Notes: generated from the letters alone by a model not told the origin. 38,859 bases of DNA from CAYNUJ01 sp964573255 (GCA_964573255.1 CAZNJB010000028.1:1-38859), one strand, 5' to 3'. Numbered from the stretch's first letter, positions 16,721 through 25,295 are shown. Program-made: numbers and translations.

Positions 16721-18955
16721 CTAAATGTGCATATATTTTTTTCTCAATCGCTGTCTGACAAGTTCCGCTATTGTATTTACAATAAAAGTAAGTATAAAAA
16801 GCAGAGCCGCGGAAACGAACAAAACTCGGTATAATGTTCCTTGATAAGGAGCTTCCGGTATTTCTACCGCAATGTTAGCGGCAAGGGTTCTCATTCCGTT
16901 GAAAGGGCTGAAATCCATTATCGGCGTATTTCCCGTTGCCATCAAAACAATCATTGTCTCGCCAATCGCCCGTCCGAAACCAATCATAATAGCGGAAAAT
17001 ATTCCAGGACTTGCGGTGGGCAGAACCACTCTAACTGCAGTCTGCCACTTGTTAGCCCCCAATGCAAGCGATGCAGATATAAGATGCTGCGGCACTCCGG
17101 AAAGGGAATCCTCCGCAATTGTGAATATTATGGGAATTACCGTAAAACCCATTGCAAAGCCCACAACAATGCTGTTCCTCTGATCGTAATTGGTATTCAG
17201 ATATTCGTTTAGCCAATGCCTGTAATCTCCGCTGAATACAAGCTGCTCGAACAACGGTCCCAATTGAAGAGAAACCCATCCACCCAGCAATAACAGCGGA
17301 ATAATTAAAATTATTTCGTATCCCCGCGGAATAAATCTGCGCAACATCTCCGAATTACGCCAAATGATAACGCCTATTATTATCGTTACGGGTAAAACTC
17401 CAATCATTAAAACCACCGCGGGAAAAACTTTTTCTAACAGCGGCGCAAGCCACAGTCCGGCTAAAAATCCTATGACTACACTCGGCAATACCGCAAGCAT
17501 TTCAACTATAGGTTTTATTTTATTTTTAATTAGCGGATGACTGAAAGTGGAAGTGTAAAGTGCTCCGAGTAAAGCCAAAGGAACCGCAAAAAGCAGAGCG
17601 TAAAGTGTTCCTTTCATAGTTCCGAAAAGCAATGGTATAAGACTGAATTTCGGTTCGAAAGAATCACTGCCTCCGGTGGATTGCCAAACGTATTCGGGAT
17701 CTTTGTATCCTTCGTAAAGAACCTTGCCGAAAAGAGTAGTAAAACTCACTTCAGGATGAGGATTCTCAATTCTTGCGCTCACTAAAGAACCGTCTTCAAA
17801 TAGCGCCATATAACCGTTGGACTTCGGCGCGAAATTTACTTCTTTAACCGGTATTTTATTTCCTTTATCGCTAAGAAGCAATCTTTCACTCGTTAAATAA
17901 TAAAGATTAATGTCCCCTTCTACGTCAGCAACTAAAAAGTTTTTATTACGCGCTGAAGCCGAAATATATGTTACCGCGGAATTAGTTTTGGGGAAGGTGT
18001 GGGAAATCTGCAAACGCCAGCCGCTCTCCGAGCGGTCATCCAAACTTTTCATAATAGAATATACATTCCCTTCGTTATCCCCAATCACAACCGATTGATT
18101 GCCCAATAAAAACGCCGCTGCGGTAGCTTTCGCTTTCTTTATACAGGAAGTAATTTTACCGATTAATACAGGTTGTTCCTTATCTCCGAGAGAAATGTAG
18201 AAACATTCATTGGCGTCATTTACAACCGCCAACTCTTTGCCATCGTTGGACAACGCGAAAACAGATATTTTACCGTCGATAAAATCGGTTAAGTTATAGC
18301 GGTAAATAACGGTTTCCCCTTCCCCGAACAGAGAAGCTTCCTCTTCGGAAGAATAGTAAAAAAGCTCGTCGCCGTTGTAAGCTGCAATGGAAATGTTCTC
18401 ATCTTCATCAACTGCTAAATCCGCAGCAATTACCGGTTTTGTGCTGGAAGTATCTACAAGAATAAATTCATCAAACGTTGCGCGCGGCTCAATAACCCGG
18501 GTGCTATTTTCGTCGAAACGAGTTTGAAATTCCAATTGAACAACCGCCGTTTTGCCCGAATCCAGACCGTAAAGGAAATACTTCTGTTTTAAATCGGACG
18601 CCAAAGAAAATATTTTCTTTCCCGTCAGTTCGTTAAAAGAGATAACTTCCTTTGTTTCACTACGCTGTAAGTCAACTATGTCAATTTCACCTTCGCCGGT
18701 AAAGATGTAAGCATATTTTTGGTATTCCTCAATTCCTGCAAACAGAACTTTTTCCGCCGTATTTTTTATTTGCGCTTCTTTTTGAGAATCGGCGCCAAAC
18801 ATTAAAGGCAAGCCTTCGTATAAAATGAAGAATAGAATTCCCGTAACGGCGAGTATTACCGCAAAACCGCCGGCGTTTATCACCCATTTAGCCAATTTAT
18901 CGTAAAAGACCGCCCTTTTGTGAGCGGTCTTTTTATTTTCATTTTTAATTTTCAT
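16721..18955 (-). CDS. pstC: Phosphate ABC transporter permease PstC with a large periplasmic domain
   Basis: Second permease subunit. At 744 aa it is more than twice the length of E. coli PstC. A membrane helix at about 27-47 is followed by about 380 periplasmic residues (55-435) of beta-rich, repeat-like sequence with spaced 'VIGDNEGNVYSI' and 'NFLVADVEGDINLYYL' segments, resembling a WD40-type propeller. The permease domain runs from about 436 to the end and carries the EAA loop 'ASLALGANKWQTAVRVVLP'. The first codons contain a perfect hairpin (18904-18933). PstC and PstA are both extended on the periplasmic side, so the extra domains may contact PstS or a regulator (inference). It lies 21 nt after pstS. 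Confidence 0.93.
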   Translation of the reverse strand: MKIKNENKKTAHKRAVFYDKLAKWVINAGGFAVILAVTGILFFILYEGLPLMFGADSQKEAQIKNTAEKVLFAGIEEYQKYAYIFTGEGEIDIVDLQRSETKEVISFNELTGKKIFSLASDLKQKYFLYGLDSGKTAVVQLEFQTRFDENSTRVIEPRATFDEFILVDTSSTKPVIAADLAVDEDENISIAAYNGDELFYYSSEEEASLFGEGETVIYRYNLTDFIDGKISVFALSNDGKELAVVNDANECFYISLGDKEQPVLIGKITSCIKKAKATAAAFLLGNQSVVIGDNEGNVYSIMKSLDDRSESGWRLQISHTFPKTNSAVTYISASARNKNFLVADVEGDINLYYLTSERLLLSDKGNKIPVKEVNFAPKSNGYMALFEDGSLVSARIENPHPEVSFTTLFGKVLYEGYKDPEYVWQSTGGSDSFEPKFSLIPLLFGTMKGTLYALLFAVPLALLGALYTSTFSHPLIKNKIKPIVEMLAVLPSVVIGFLAGLWLAPLLEKVFPAVVLMIGVLPVTIIIGVIIWRNSEMLRRFIPRGYEIILIIPLLLLGGWVSLQLGPLFEQLVFSGDYRHWLNEYLNTNYDQRNSIVVGFAMGFTVIPIIFTIAEDSLSGVPQHLISASLALGANKWQTAVRVVLPTASPGIFSAIMIGFGRAIGETMIVLMATGNTPIMDFSPFNGMRTLAANIAVEIPEAPYQGTLYRVLFVSAALLFILTFIVNTIAELVRQRLRKKYMHI
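18904..18933 (-). promoter_or_regulatory. Perfect 10-bp hairpin inside the 5' end of pstC
   Basis: AAAAGACCGC (18904-18913) and GCGGTCTTTT (18924-18933) are exact inverted repeats around a 10-nt loop. They span codons 8-18 of pstC and begin about 43 nt after the end of pstS. In the mRNA the stem could stall transcription, hinder pstC translation, or protect the upstream pstS transcript and so raise PstS over the permeases. The T-rich flank on the plus strand is better than on the minus strand, so it is not a clean intrinsic terminator for the operon. Confidence 0.55.
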
Positions 18956-18976
18956 TGTCTGCCGGATAAATTAACT

Positions 18977-19942
18977 TTAGTCTAATTTTTTCAACTCTTT
19001 TTCAACAACGCTTGCGGGCAAGGGCAAATAGCCGTCTTTAATTACAATCTGCTGACCTTCGTATGAAAGAACATATTTCAAAAATTCTTTCAAAAGCGGA
19101 TCCAATTTTGTGTTCGGCTTTTTGTTAATATAGATGTAAAGCATTCTTGACAACGGATATTTACCTGAAAGTACGTTTTCGTAAGAACCATCGTAGAATT
19201 TACCGCCTTCCTTTTTTGCCAGCGGAACAATACGAACTCCGGAAGTTTTATAGCCCACACCGCTGTAACCAATTCCGTAACGATCTTCTGTAACTCCTTG
19301 AACCACGGACGCCGAGCCGGGTTGTTCTTTCACTTCGTCTTTGTAATCCCCCTTAAACAAAGCGTGTTTCTTAAAATATCCGTATGTACCGGAAGCCGAG
19401 TTACGCCCGTAAAGACTGATTCTTCTATTAGACCAGTCACCTTTCAATCCGAGTTGACCCCATTTAGTAATATTTTCTTTGTATCCGCTCCTGCGGGTTT
19501 TGGAAAATATGGCGTCAATTTGGGGTAAAGATAATCCCACTATCGGATTGTCCTTGTTAACGTAAACCGCTAAAGCATCCAAACTTGTACCTATTCTTGT
19601 CGGTTTGTAACCGAATTTTTTCTCGAATTTATCTATCTCTTCATTTTTCATTGCGCGGGACATCGGACCCAGCTGAGCCGTTCCGCTTATCAACGCCGGA
19701 GGCGCGGTTGAAGAACCTTTTCCTTCAATTTGAACGTTCACATTTGGATAATATTTCTTGAGTCCTTCCAGCCATAAAGCTAAAAGATTATTCATTGTAT
19801 CCGACCCTATACTATTTAGATTCCCGGAAATTCCGGTTGTCTTCTTGTATTTCGGAATTTTCTTATCCACTTTCACGGTTTGAGCAAAAAGAGATGTGCT
19901 TACCAATATTGCAATTAATAGAAAGGCAAATTTCTTATTCAT
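18977..19942 (-). CDS. pstS: Phosphate ABC transporter substrate-binding protein PstS
   Basis: Periplasmic phosphate-binding protein of the Pst system, 321 aa. From the ATG at 19942 it begins with a textbook signal peptide (MNKK, a hydrophobic core, then 'SLFAQ'); there is no lipobox Cys, so it should be soluble. Family landmarks are 'IGSDTMNNLLALWLEGL' near the mature N-terminus, 'GKGSSTAPPALISGTAQLGPMSR', where phosphate-contacting residues lie (two adjoining conserved blocks), and 'GRNSASGTYGYF'. A longer frame starts at 19978, but GGAG stands a few bases upstream of 19942 and the extra 12 residues would spoil the signal peptide. It is the first gene of pstSCAB-phoU, preceded by a Pho-box-like array. 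Confidence 0.94.
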   Translation of the reverse strand: MNKKFAFLLIAILVSTSLFAQTVKVDKKIPKYKKTTGISGNLNSIGSDTMNNLLALWLEGLKKYYPNVNVQIEGKGSSTAPPALISGTAQLGPMSRAMKNEEIDKFEKKFGYKPTRIGTSLDALAVYVNKDNPIVGLSLPQIDAIFSKTRRSGYKENITKWGQLGLKGDWSNRRISLYGRNSASGTYGYFKKHALFKGDYKDEVKEQPGSASVVQGVTEDRYGIGYSGVGYKTSGVRIVPLAKKEGGKFYDGSYENVLSGKYPLSRMLYIYINKKPNTKLDPLLKEFLKYVLSYEGQQIVIKDGYLPLPASVVEKELKKLD

Positions 19943-20003
19943 TTTATCTCCTATAAAGATTTCAAAAGTTGCACACAAATCTAAATGATGAAAGTAGATT
20001 AAA

Positions 20004-20042
20004 TATTAAGCTAATATTATCTTAATGTTAAGAAATTGTTAA
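20004..20042 (-). promoter_or_regulatory. Pho-box-like array of four 11-nt-phased repeats upstream of pstS
   Basis: Reading the minus strand, TTAACA (20037-20042), TTAACA (20026-20031), ATAATA (20015-20020) and TTAATA (20004-20009) begin exactly 11 nt apart, each separated by 5 nt. PhoB and PhoP regulators bind direct repeats with one-helical-turn phasing; the B. subtilis PhoP half-site is TTAACA-like. The array lies 62-100 nt upstream of the pstS start, a suitable place for activation under phosphate limitation. Confidence 0.65.
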
Positions 20043-20617
20043 GCTCTATTAATGCAATTGTAACAGAATAGTGTTATTATTTTTTTAAATTAGCAATTAC
20101 GACTAAGCCCTATTTATTTTGATGAATCCTGATAAATAAAAAAACGACGAAGTTTTGTAAGAGAGAAAAATTTAGAATGAAGTTGTATTCTTAAATTAAA
20201 ATATGATTCCATTCGAATGCAGGGAATAAACTTTTTACTATATCTATTAAGTCAATTATATAATTATTTTTTAATACTTTATTGCCTTATGCTTTCTATC
20301 AATCAAATATCAAACTCCCCATTTTAAGACAGAACCAGAATCCAGTATCCAGATACCAATAAAAAAACGTATATTTATTAACTTACAAACTATTAACTGC
20401 TGAATTTCATTTGCATATTAATTTCACCGTTCTTAAATTAGCACAAAATTTTTACGAAATGTTGGATTCAAAAAAATTAAATATCACCCCTTCCAAAAAC
20501 AATTCACTAAATAGCATTTGGTGGCTCCCCTTATAGGGGCCGCATCAATTACATATAACCGCACGCAAAAAATTCATTTAAACTAATTTAATCACAATAA
20601 ATTATGAGGTAAACTCT
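20043..20617. other. Intergenic region between the divergent pstS and trpB2 genes
   Basis: About 575 bp of AT-rich sequence with no gene seen. It holds a heptad repeat tract (20334-20353) and a small GC-rich palindrome CCCCT/AGGGG (20527-20539) about 80 nt upstream of the trpB2-like start, the only GC-rich patch in the stretch. No T-box, trp attenuator or known riboswitch pattern was recognised. A GAGG lies about nine bases upstream of the ATG at 20618. Confidence 0.5.
20334..20353. repeat. Second copy of the ATCCAGT-type heptad tract
   Basis: An ACCAGA element is followed by ATCCAGT (20340-20346) and ATCCAGA (20347-20353). This resembles the four-unit tract at 8288-8315 in another intergenic region and suggests a dispersed repeat family. 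It is shorter and less regular than the first copy. Confidence 0.5.
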
Positions 20618-21979
20618 ATGGATACACGTAAAATTACCTTGGAAGAACACGAAATACCCCGCAGTTGGTACAACATACAAGCGGATATGAAAAATAAGCC
20701 ACTTCCTCCGCTTCATCCCGCCACAAAGGAACCAATTGGTCCAGAGGACTTGGCTCCTTTATTCCCTATGGAATTAATTAAACAGGAAGTATCGCAGGAA
20801 AAATGGATAGAAATACCAGACGAAGTAAGAGACGTTTACAAAATGTGGCGTCCCACTCCATTATTTAGAGCTTATAATTTGGAAAAACTATTGGACACAC
20901 CGGCAAAAATATATTATAAATACGAAGGCGTTAGTCCTGCAGGTTCCCACAAACCTAATACTGCCGTTCCGCAAGCCTACTATAACAAAATGGAAGGCGT
21001 GAAGAGAATGTCAACCGAAACCGGTGCAGGTCAGTGGGGCAGCGCTTTATCCTTCGCCACTCAAATTTTCGGTATTGATTTGGAAGTATATATGGTGAAA
21101 ATAAGCTATCATCAAAAGCCGTATCGTAAACTGCTAATGAACACTTGGGGCGCAAATGTTTTCGCATCCCCTACCGACAGAACTGAATCGGGAAGAAAAA
21201 TATTAGCAGAAGACCCCAATTCGCCGGGTAGCTTGGGAATAGCAATTTCGGAAGCAGTAGAAAGAGCTGCAACAGACGAAGGAACAAAATACTCGCTTGG
21301 AAGCGTTCTTAATCATGTATTAATGCATCAGACCATTATTGGTTTGGAAGCAATAAAACAGATGGAAAAAGCCGGAGATTTTCCTGATATAGTAATTGCA
21401 CCTTTTGGCGGAGGTAGTAATTTTGCTGGCTTAACCTTTCCATTCCTGCAATATAAATTGACCGAAGGTAAAAACATTCGTGCTATTGCCGTAGAACCAG
21501 CATCGTGCCCAAAACTTACAAAAGGTGAATTCCGGTATGATTTCGGGGATACAGTAGGACTCACTCCCTTATTGCCAATGTACACCTTAGGTCACACATT
21601 CAAACCTGCTCCGATTCATGCAGGCGGTTTGCGTTACCATGGCGCCGGTGCAATAATTTCACAATTGCTGAAAGATGAAATTATTGAAGCCTCCGCGTTG
21701 CAGCAATTAGAGTGCTTTGAAGCAGGTGTAAAATTCGCAAATGCGGAAGGTATTGTACCAGCACCGGAAGCCACTCATGGAATAGCTCAGGCAATTAGAG
21801 AAGCCGTTCGTGCCAAGGAAGAAGGCGTTTCCAAAACAATATTATTTAATTTAAGCGGTCACGGTTATTTCGATATGAGCGCTTACCAAGATTATTTCGA
21901 AGGTAAATTGGTTGATCATCATTTAACAGATGAAGAACTGTATTCCGCTTTAAAACAATTGGATACGCCAACAATTTAA
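20618..21979 (+). CDS. trpB2: Tryptophan synthase beta chain, TrpB2 type
   Basis: A PLP enzyme that joins indole with serine to make tryptophan. At 453 aa it is longer than standard TrpB and fits the TrpB2 subfamily, which has an N-terminal extension and generally does not form the usual complex with TrpA. The PLP lysine is K112 in 'GSHKPNTA', the likely catalytic Glu is E134 in 'TETGAGQWG', and the phosphate-binding loop is GGGSN at 264-268. No trpA or other trp gene is in the window, in line with a stand-alone indole-salvage or TrpB-like role. The next gene on the same strand is a peptide transporter, about 140 bp away. Confidence 0.92.
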   Translation: MDTRKITLEEHEIPRSWYNIQADMKNKPLPPLHPATKEPIGPEDLAPLFPMELIKQEVSQEKWIEIPDEVRDVYKMWRPTPLFRAYNLEKLLDTPAKIYYKYEGVSPAGSHKPNTAVPQAYYNKMEGVKRMSTETGAGQWGSALSFATQIFGIDLEVYMVKISYHQKPYRKLLMNTWGANVFASPTDRTESGRKILAEDPNSPGSLGIAISEAVERAATDEGTKYSLGSVLNHVLMHQTIIGLEAIKQMEKAGDFPDIVIAPFGGGSNFAGLTFPFLQYKLTEGKNIRAIAVEPASCPKLTKGEFRYDFGDTVGLTPLLPMYTLGHTFKPAPIHAGGLRYHGAGAIISQLLKDEIIEASALQQLECFEAGVKFANAEGIVPAPEATHGIAQAIREAVRAKEEGVSKTILFNLSGHGYFDMSAYQDYFEGKLVDHHLTDEELYSALKQLDTPTI

Positions 21980-22007
21980 TATCGAGTAACCCCATAATAA
22001 AAAATCA

Positions 22008-22035
22008 GCGGGAATGCGCTTAGTCGTGTTCCCGC
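22008..22035 (-). terminator. Terminator-like hairpin between the trpB2-like gene and the peptide transporter gene
   Basis: GCGGGAA (22008-22014) and TTCCCGC (22029-22035) form a 7-bp stem. The T-rich tail follows only on the minus strand (after TGA, a run of six T), so as an intrinsic terminator it points against the two flanking plus-strand genes. It may limit antisense transcription or act only as a transcript-end stem for the trpB2-like gene. Confidence 0.45.
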
Positions 22036-22120
22036 ATTAAAATAATATAGCATCTTTCCGCTTGAATCTCCAATTTGTGACCTTTATCTTTGAAGCCATC
22101 GTTCATAAATAAAGGCAGAT

Positions 22121-23650
22121 ATGAGTAGAGATAAAATCAGACTTAAAGACTTTCCCGCTACTTTTTGGGTTGCAAACACAATGGAAATTTTCGAAAGGAT
22201 GGCCTGGTATGGATTTTTTGCTGTTTCGTCTTTATATATCACAGGTGCTGTTAAAGACGGCGGATTGGGATTTTCTGACGAAGACCGCGGGGTTCTACAG
22301 GGAGTAGTTACTTTTTTCCTATATCTTTTCCCTGTCGTTTCAGGCGCTCTGGCTGATAGATATGGATTCAAGAAGATACTTTATGCAGCATTTACTATTC
22401 TCGTGCCTGCGTATTATTTATTGGGACAATTTAATACATTCCCTACTTTCTTTTTAGCATTTATGCTTGTTGCCTTAGGCGCCGGCACTTTCAAGCCGGT
22501 AATTATAGGCACCATATCGAAAACAACCAACTCAAAAACCGGTTCAATGGGATTCGGCATTTTTTATATGATGGTAAATATCGGCGGATTTTTGGGACCA
22601 ATCATTGCTGGCATAATGCGTGCTATGAGTTGGGATTATGTTTTTATTGCATCTGCCGGTTGGATTGCAATTAACTTTATTTTTGTTACCTTCTTTTATA
22701 AAGAACCTGTTGTAATTTCAGAGGACTCAAAGAAAAGAACCCTCAAGGATGTTTTTGCCGGAATGGTGGAAGTGCTGGGTAACGGAAGATTTTTCCTTTT
22801 TGTTTTCGGAATGCTGGTTGTATTGGTATTGGGTTCTAAATTTACGTCGGACGGTACGGTTACATGGTCGCAAATAACGGCAATTTCCGCGGCGTGGTTA
22901 ATAATCAATATGCTTTACGATTTTATTCTTAAAAGAACAGGCAATAAATTTGCCAAATGGTATACTTCCCCAATGAAAATTGGTGATTGGAAATTTGTAC
23001 TCTTTCTGCTCCTTATGTCCGGATTTTGGACAACATTCAATCAAATTTTTTATACACTACCTTTGTATATACGCGATTTTACCGATACTTCAGATCTATT
23101 CAATCTTTTCTATAATATTTTGAACGGAATCGGATTAAGCGGAGTAGCAAATTCCCTGAATGCCGGGATGGTTACAGATGGTCAAGTTAATCCCGAATAT
23201 ATTATTAATCTTAATGCAGGTGCAATAATCATCTTTCAAGTACTTGTTTCCTGGCTTGTTACTCGATTAAAAGCTTTTACTACAATTTTCTGGGGAACAC
23301 TAATAACAGTTATTAGTATGCTAATACTAGTATGGGGAAATACCGGATTCGTTGTTGCTGCAGGAATTTTAGTTTTCTCATTCGGAGAGATGATGGCTTC
23401 TCCAAAATCTAAGGAATATACTGGAAGGATTGCCCCGCCGGATAAAGTAGCCCTTTATATGGGATATTTTTACTGGTGCGTTGCTCTCGGGAATTTATTC
23501 GGGGGTATTCTATCGGGACAATTGTATGCCATTTTTGCTCGTGATATGCAACGCCCCGATATTATGTGGATTATCTTCGCTTTAATTGCTCTAGGTTCGG
23601 CATTGTTAATTTTACTGTATGACAAAAAGGTAATAAAAGCAAGCAGATAA
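22121..23650 (+). CDS. POT/PTR-family proton-dependent oligopeptide transporter
   Basis: A 509-aa major-facilitator protein with about 12-14 membrane helices. The POT signature ExxER is present at 22-26, followed by Y30-G31 ('EIFERMAWYG'), and the family's second signature is seen in 'FYMMVNIGGFLGPIIAG' near residue 146. Such proteins import di- and tripeptides with protons across the inner membrane. The central region around 200-260 is longer and more hydrophobic than in simple 12-helix members. It lies downstream of the trpB2-like gene on the same strand; whether they share a transcript is unclear, since a hairpin lies between them. It ends convergent with the large surface operon, with a shared terminator near 23845. 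Confidence 0.88.
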   Translation: MSRDKIRLKDFPATFWVANTMEIFERMAWYGFFAVSSLYITGAVKDGGLGFSDEDRGVLQGVVTFFLYLFPVVSGALADRYGFKKILYAAFTILVPAYYLLGQFNTFPTFFLAFMLVALGAGTFKPVIIGTISKTTNSKTGSMGFGIFYMMVNIGGFLGPIIAGIMRAMSWDYVFIASAGWIAINFIFVTFFYKEPVVISEDSKKRTLKDVFAGMVEVLGNGRFFLFVFGMLVVLVLGSKFTSDGTVTWSQITAISAAWLIINMLYDFILKRTGNKFAKWYTSPMKIGDWKFVLFLLLMSGFWTTFNQIFYTLPLYIRDFTDTSDLFNLFYNILNGIGLSGVANSLNAGMVTDGQVNPEYIINLNAGAIIIFQVLVSWLVTRLKAFTTIFWGTLITVISMLILVWGNTGFVVAAGILVFSFGEMMASPKSKEYTGRIAPPDKVALYMGYFYWCVALGNLFGGILSGQLYAIFARDMQRPDIMWIIFALIALGSALLILLYDKKVIKASR

Positions 23651-23844
23651 TTGTACCAAATAGAATTAGTGTTAATGCAAGTACTAAAACATATTAGATA
23701 GAATTCAGTATTCTTTTTACACTATTCTTTTTCGGTAATATGTGATTTTCAAATGGGAATTTGTCACGTGATAATTTCATGCTAATGTTAACAAATCGAA
23801 ATTATTATTGAGAATTGTGGAATAACACATATTGTTTATAGATA

Positions 23845-23874
23845 AAAAAAAGCCGGCCTTAGCCGGCTTTTTTA
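23845..23874. terminator. Bidirectional intrinsic terminator
   Basis: AAAAAAGCCGGC and GCCGGCTTTTTT flank a short loop, giving a GC-rich stem with an A tract on one side and a T tract on the other. It works in both directions and sits between the 3' ends of the POT gene (plus) and the seven-gene surface operon (minus). Confidence 0.88.
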
Positions 23875-23887
23875 TAAAGCAATTTTA

Positions 23888-25228
23888 TTACTTCATTAAC
23901 ACCATTTTTTTACTTGAAGTAAAATTACCGGTTGTTAATGTGTAAATATACATTCCGCTAGCAAGATTTGAAGCGTTGAATTTAACATTATAAGTTCCAG
24001 CTTCTTTTTCTTGATTAACTAATGTAGCAACTTCTCTACCAACTACATCATACACCTTAAGAGTAACAAAACTTCTTTTCGGTATAGAGAATTTAATGTT
24101 AGTAGTCGGGTTGAATGGATTAGGATAATTTTGTGTTAATTCAAATGTTTCAGGATTTACACCTTCTTCTTTTTGAACTGAAGAAGCTGAAGCTTTCCAT
24201 ACACTTACAACGTTATAGTCATAGTCTGCTAAATACATATAAGTACCGTCATTGCTCCAAGCAGCTCCACGAGGACTGTAAACGCCACCTGCGGTTGAGT
24301 CGCCCATAGGAACGCCAACGCTGTCAACAATTTTGCCGGTGCTTACATCAAATGCATACCACATTCCACCTTTTGGACCAGACCAATCAGGTCTTAAATT
24401 ACCTGCCCAAAGATTTCCATTCGGACCCCAATCGAGGCAGCTTGCCCAAAGGTTTACTACATCATAAGTAGAATCGGTTGCTTCATCATAATAATTGAAC
24501 CAGTTACCTAAAGTATCAACCGGTTCGAAAGGAACCAATCCAGGAGCATCACTGTGAAAATGAGGGATACCAAAACCTGTCCATGTAGAACCGGTATAAA
24601 TATCCTGACCATTTTCACTTACAGCTAAGCTTCTCAAAATATATTTAATCGAATCAACAGCATTTCCAACTAAATTGAAGTTATCATCGAGAATGTACAT
24701 AGGTAATCCGTTAGGAACAACATATGTAACGTAAATGTTTCCGTCAGCAGGAGATTGAACAGCTTCAGTTAAAGATTTTGCTTCCGGAGCTACCCATTTA
24801 TTCAAGCCTCTTCCAGTTTGATAGTCAATTCTGTAAAGAGTGTGGTTTGCAACGTAAAGGATATTACCGTTATTATCAAGTCCTATTCCTTTACCATTGC
24901 CTGTTAGTGTGTCTACTGAACCATCCGGAAATTCAAGATATTCAATAGGAGAAAAAGAAACATGTTCGCCTGTTGTAGCATCGAGAACGTAAATTGGTCT
25001 CAAGTTAACAGTATCACCGTTATCTGTAAAGAGTGTATCTTGAGCTAGATTACCGTGAAGAGCTAACCATGCATTTCCATTGGCATCTATAGTTACGCCA
25101 TGGACACCCCAACCGTTACTTTGAGGCAAATGGAAATCAATCAATAAATGATCGAATTCCCACGTCTGTGCATTGGTAATACCGGCCATAAGCAGGATAC
25201 CAAGAATCATAGTTGCTATTTTTTTCAT
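23888..25228 (-). CDS. Secreted beta-propeller protein with a T9SS type A sorting domain
   Basis: A 446-aa exported protein. The ATG at 25228 gives a clean signal peptide ('MKKIATM', then a hydrophobic core ending 'ITNAQ') and has AGGAG seven bases upstream; a longer frame from 25273 would spoil it. The body is NHL/SBBP-like, with repeats such as 'GVTIDANGNAWLAL' and 'GIGLDNNGNILYVA', suggesting a beta-propeller. The last 80 or so residues are a typical T9SS type A domain: 'NYPNPFNPTT' linker, 'VYDVVGREVATLVN', 'LASGMYIYTL' and a basic end 'KKMVLMK'. It should be exported across the outer membrane and anchored or released. It is the last gene of the surface operon. Ligand unknown. Confidence 0.85.
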   Translation of the reverse strand: MKKIATMILGILLMAGITNAQTWEFDHLLIDFHLPQSNGWGVHGVTIDANGNAWLALHGNLAQDTLFTDNGDTVNLRPIYVLDATTGEHVSFSPIEYLEFPDGSVDTLTGNGKGIGLDNNGNILYVANHTLYRIDYQTGRGLNKWVAPEAKSLTEAVQSPADGNIYVTYVVPNGLPMYILDDNFNLVGNAVDSIKYILRSLAVSENGQDIYTGSTWTGFGIPHFHSDAPGLVPFEPVDTLGNWFNYYDEATDSTYDVVNLWASCLDWGPNGNLWAGNLRPDWSGPKGGMWYAFDVSTGKIVDSVGVPMGDSTAGGVYSPRGAAWSNDGTYMYLADYDYNVVSVWKASASSVQKEEGVNPETFELTQNYPNPFNPTTNIKFSIPKRSFVTLKVYDVVGREVATLVNQEKEAGTYNVKFNASNLASGMYIYTLTTGNFTSSKKMVLMK

Positions 25229-25295
25229 ATAGCTACTCCTTATTGTTTGTGATTTATGAGTTAATGGGAACATTCAGTTCACCTTTCTAATAATT

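Noticed and set aside
19943..19978. Longer N-terminus for PstS starting at 19978
   Set aside because: The extra 12 residues disrupt the signal peptide, and GGAG is placed correctly for the ATG at 19942.
22084..22371. Minus-strand frame of 95 codons over the start of the POT transporter gene
   Set aside because: It is antisense to a clear gene with strong family signatures and has no features of its own.
25229..25273. Longer N-terminus for the last gene of the surface operon
   Set aside because: The ATG at 25228 has AGGAG at good spacing and begins a clean signal peptide; the extension would place 15 residues before it.
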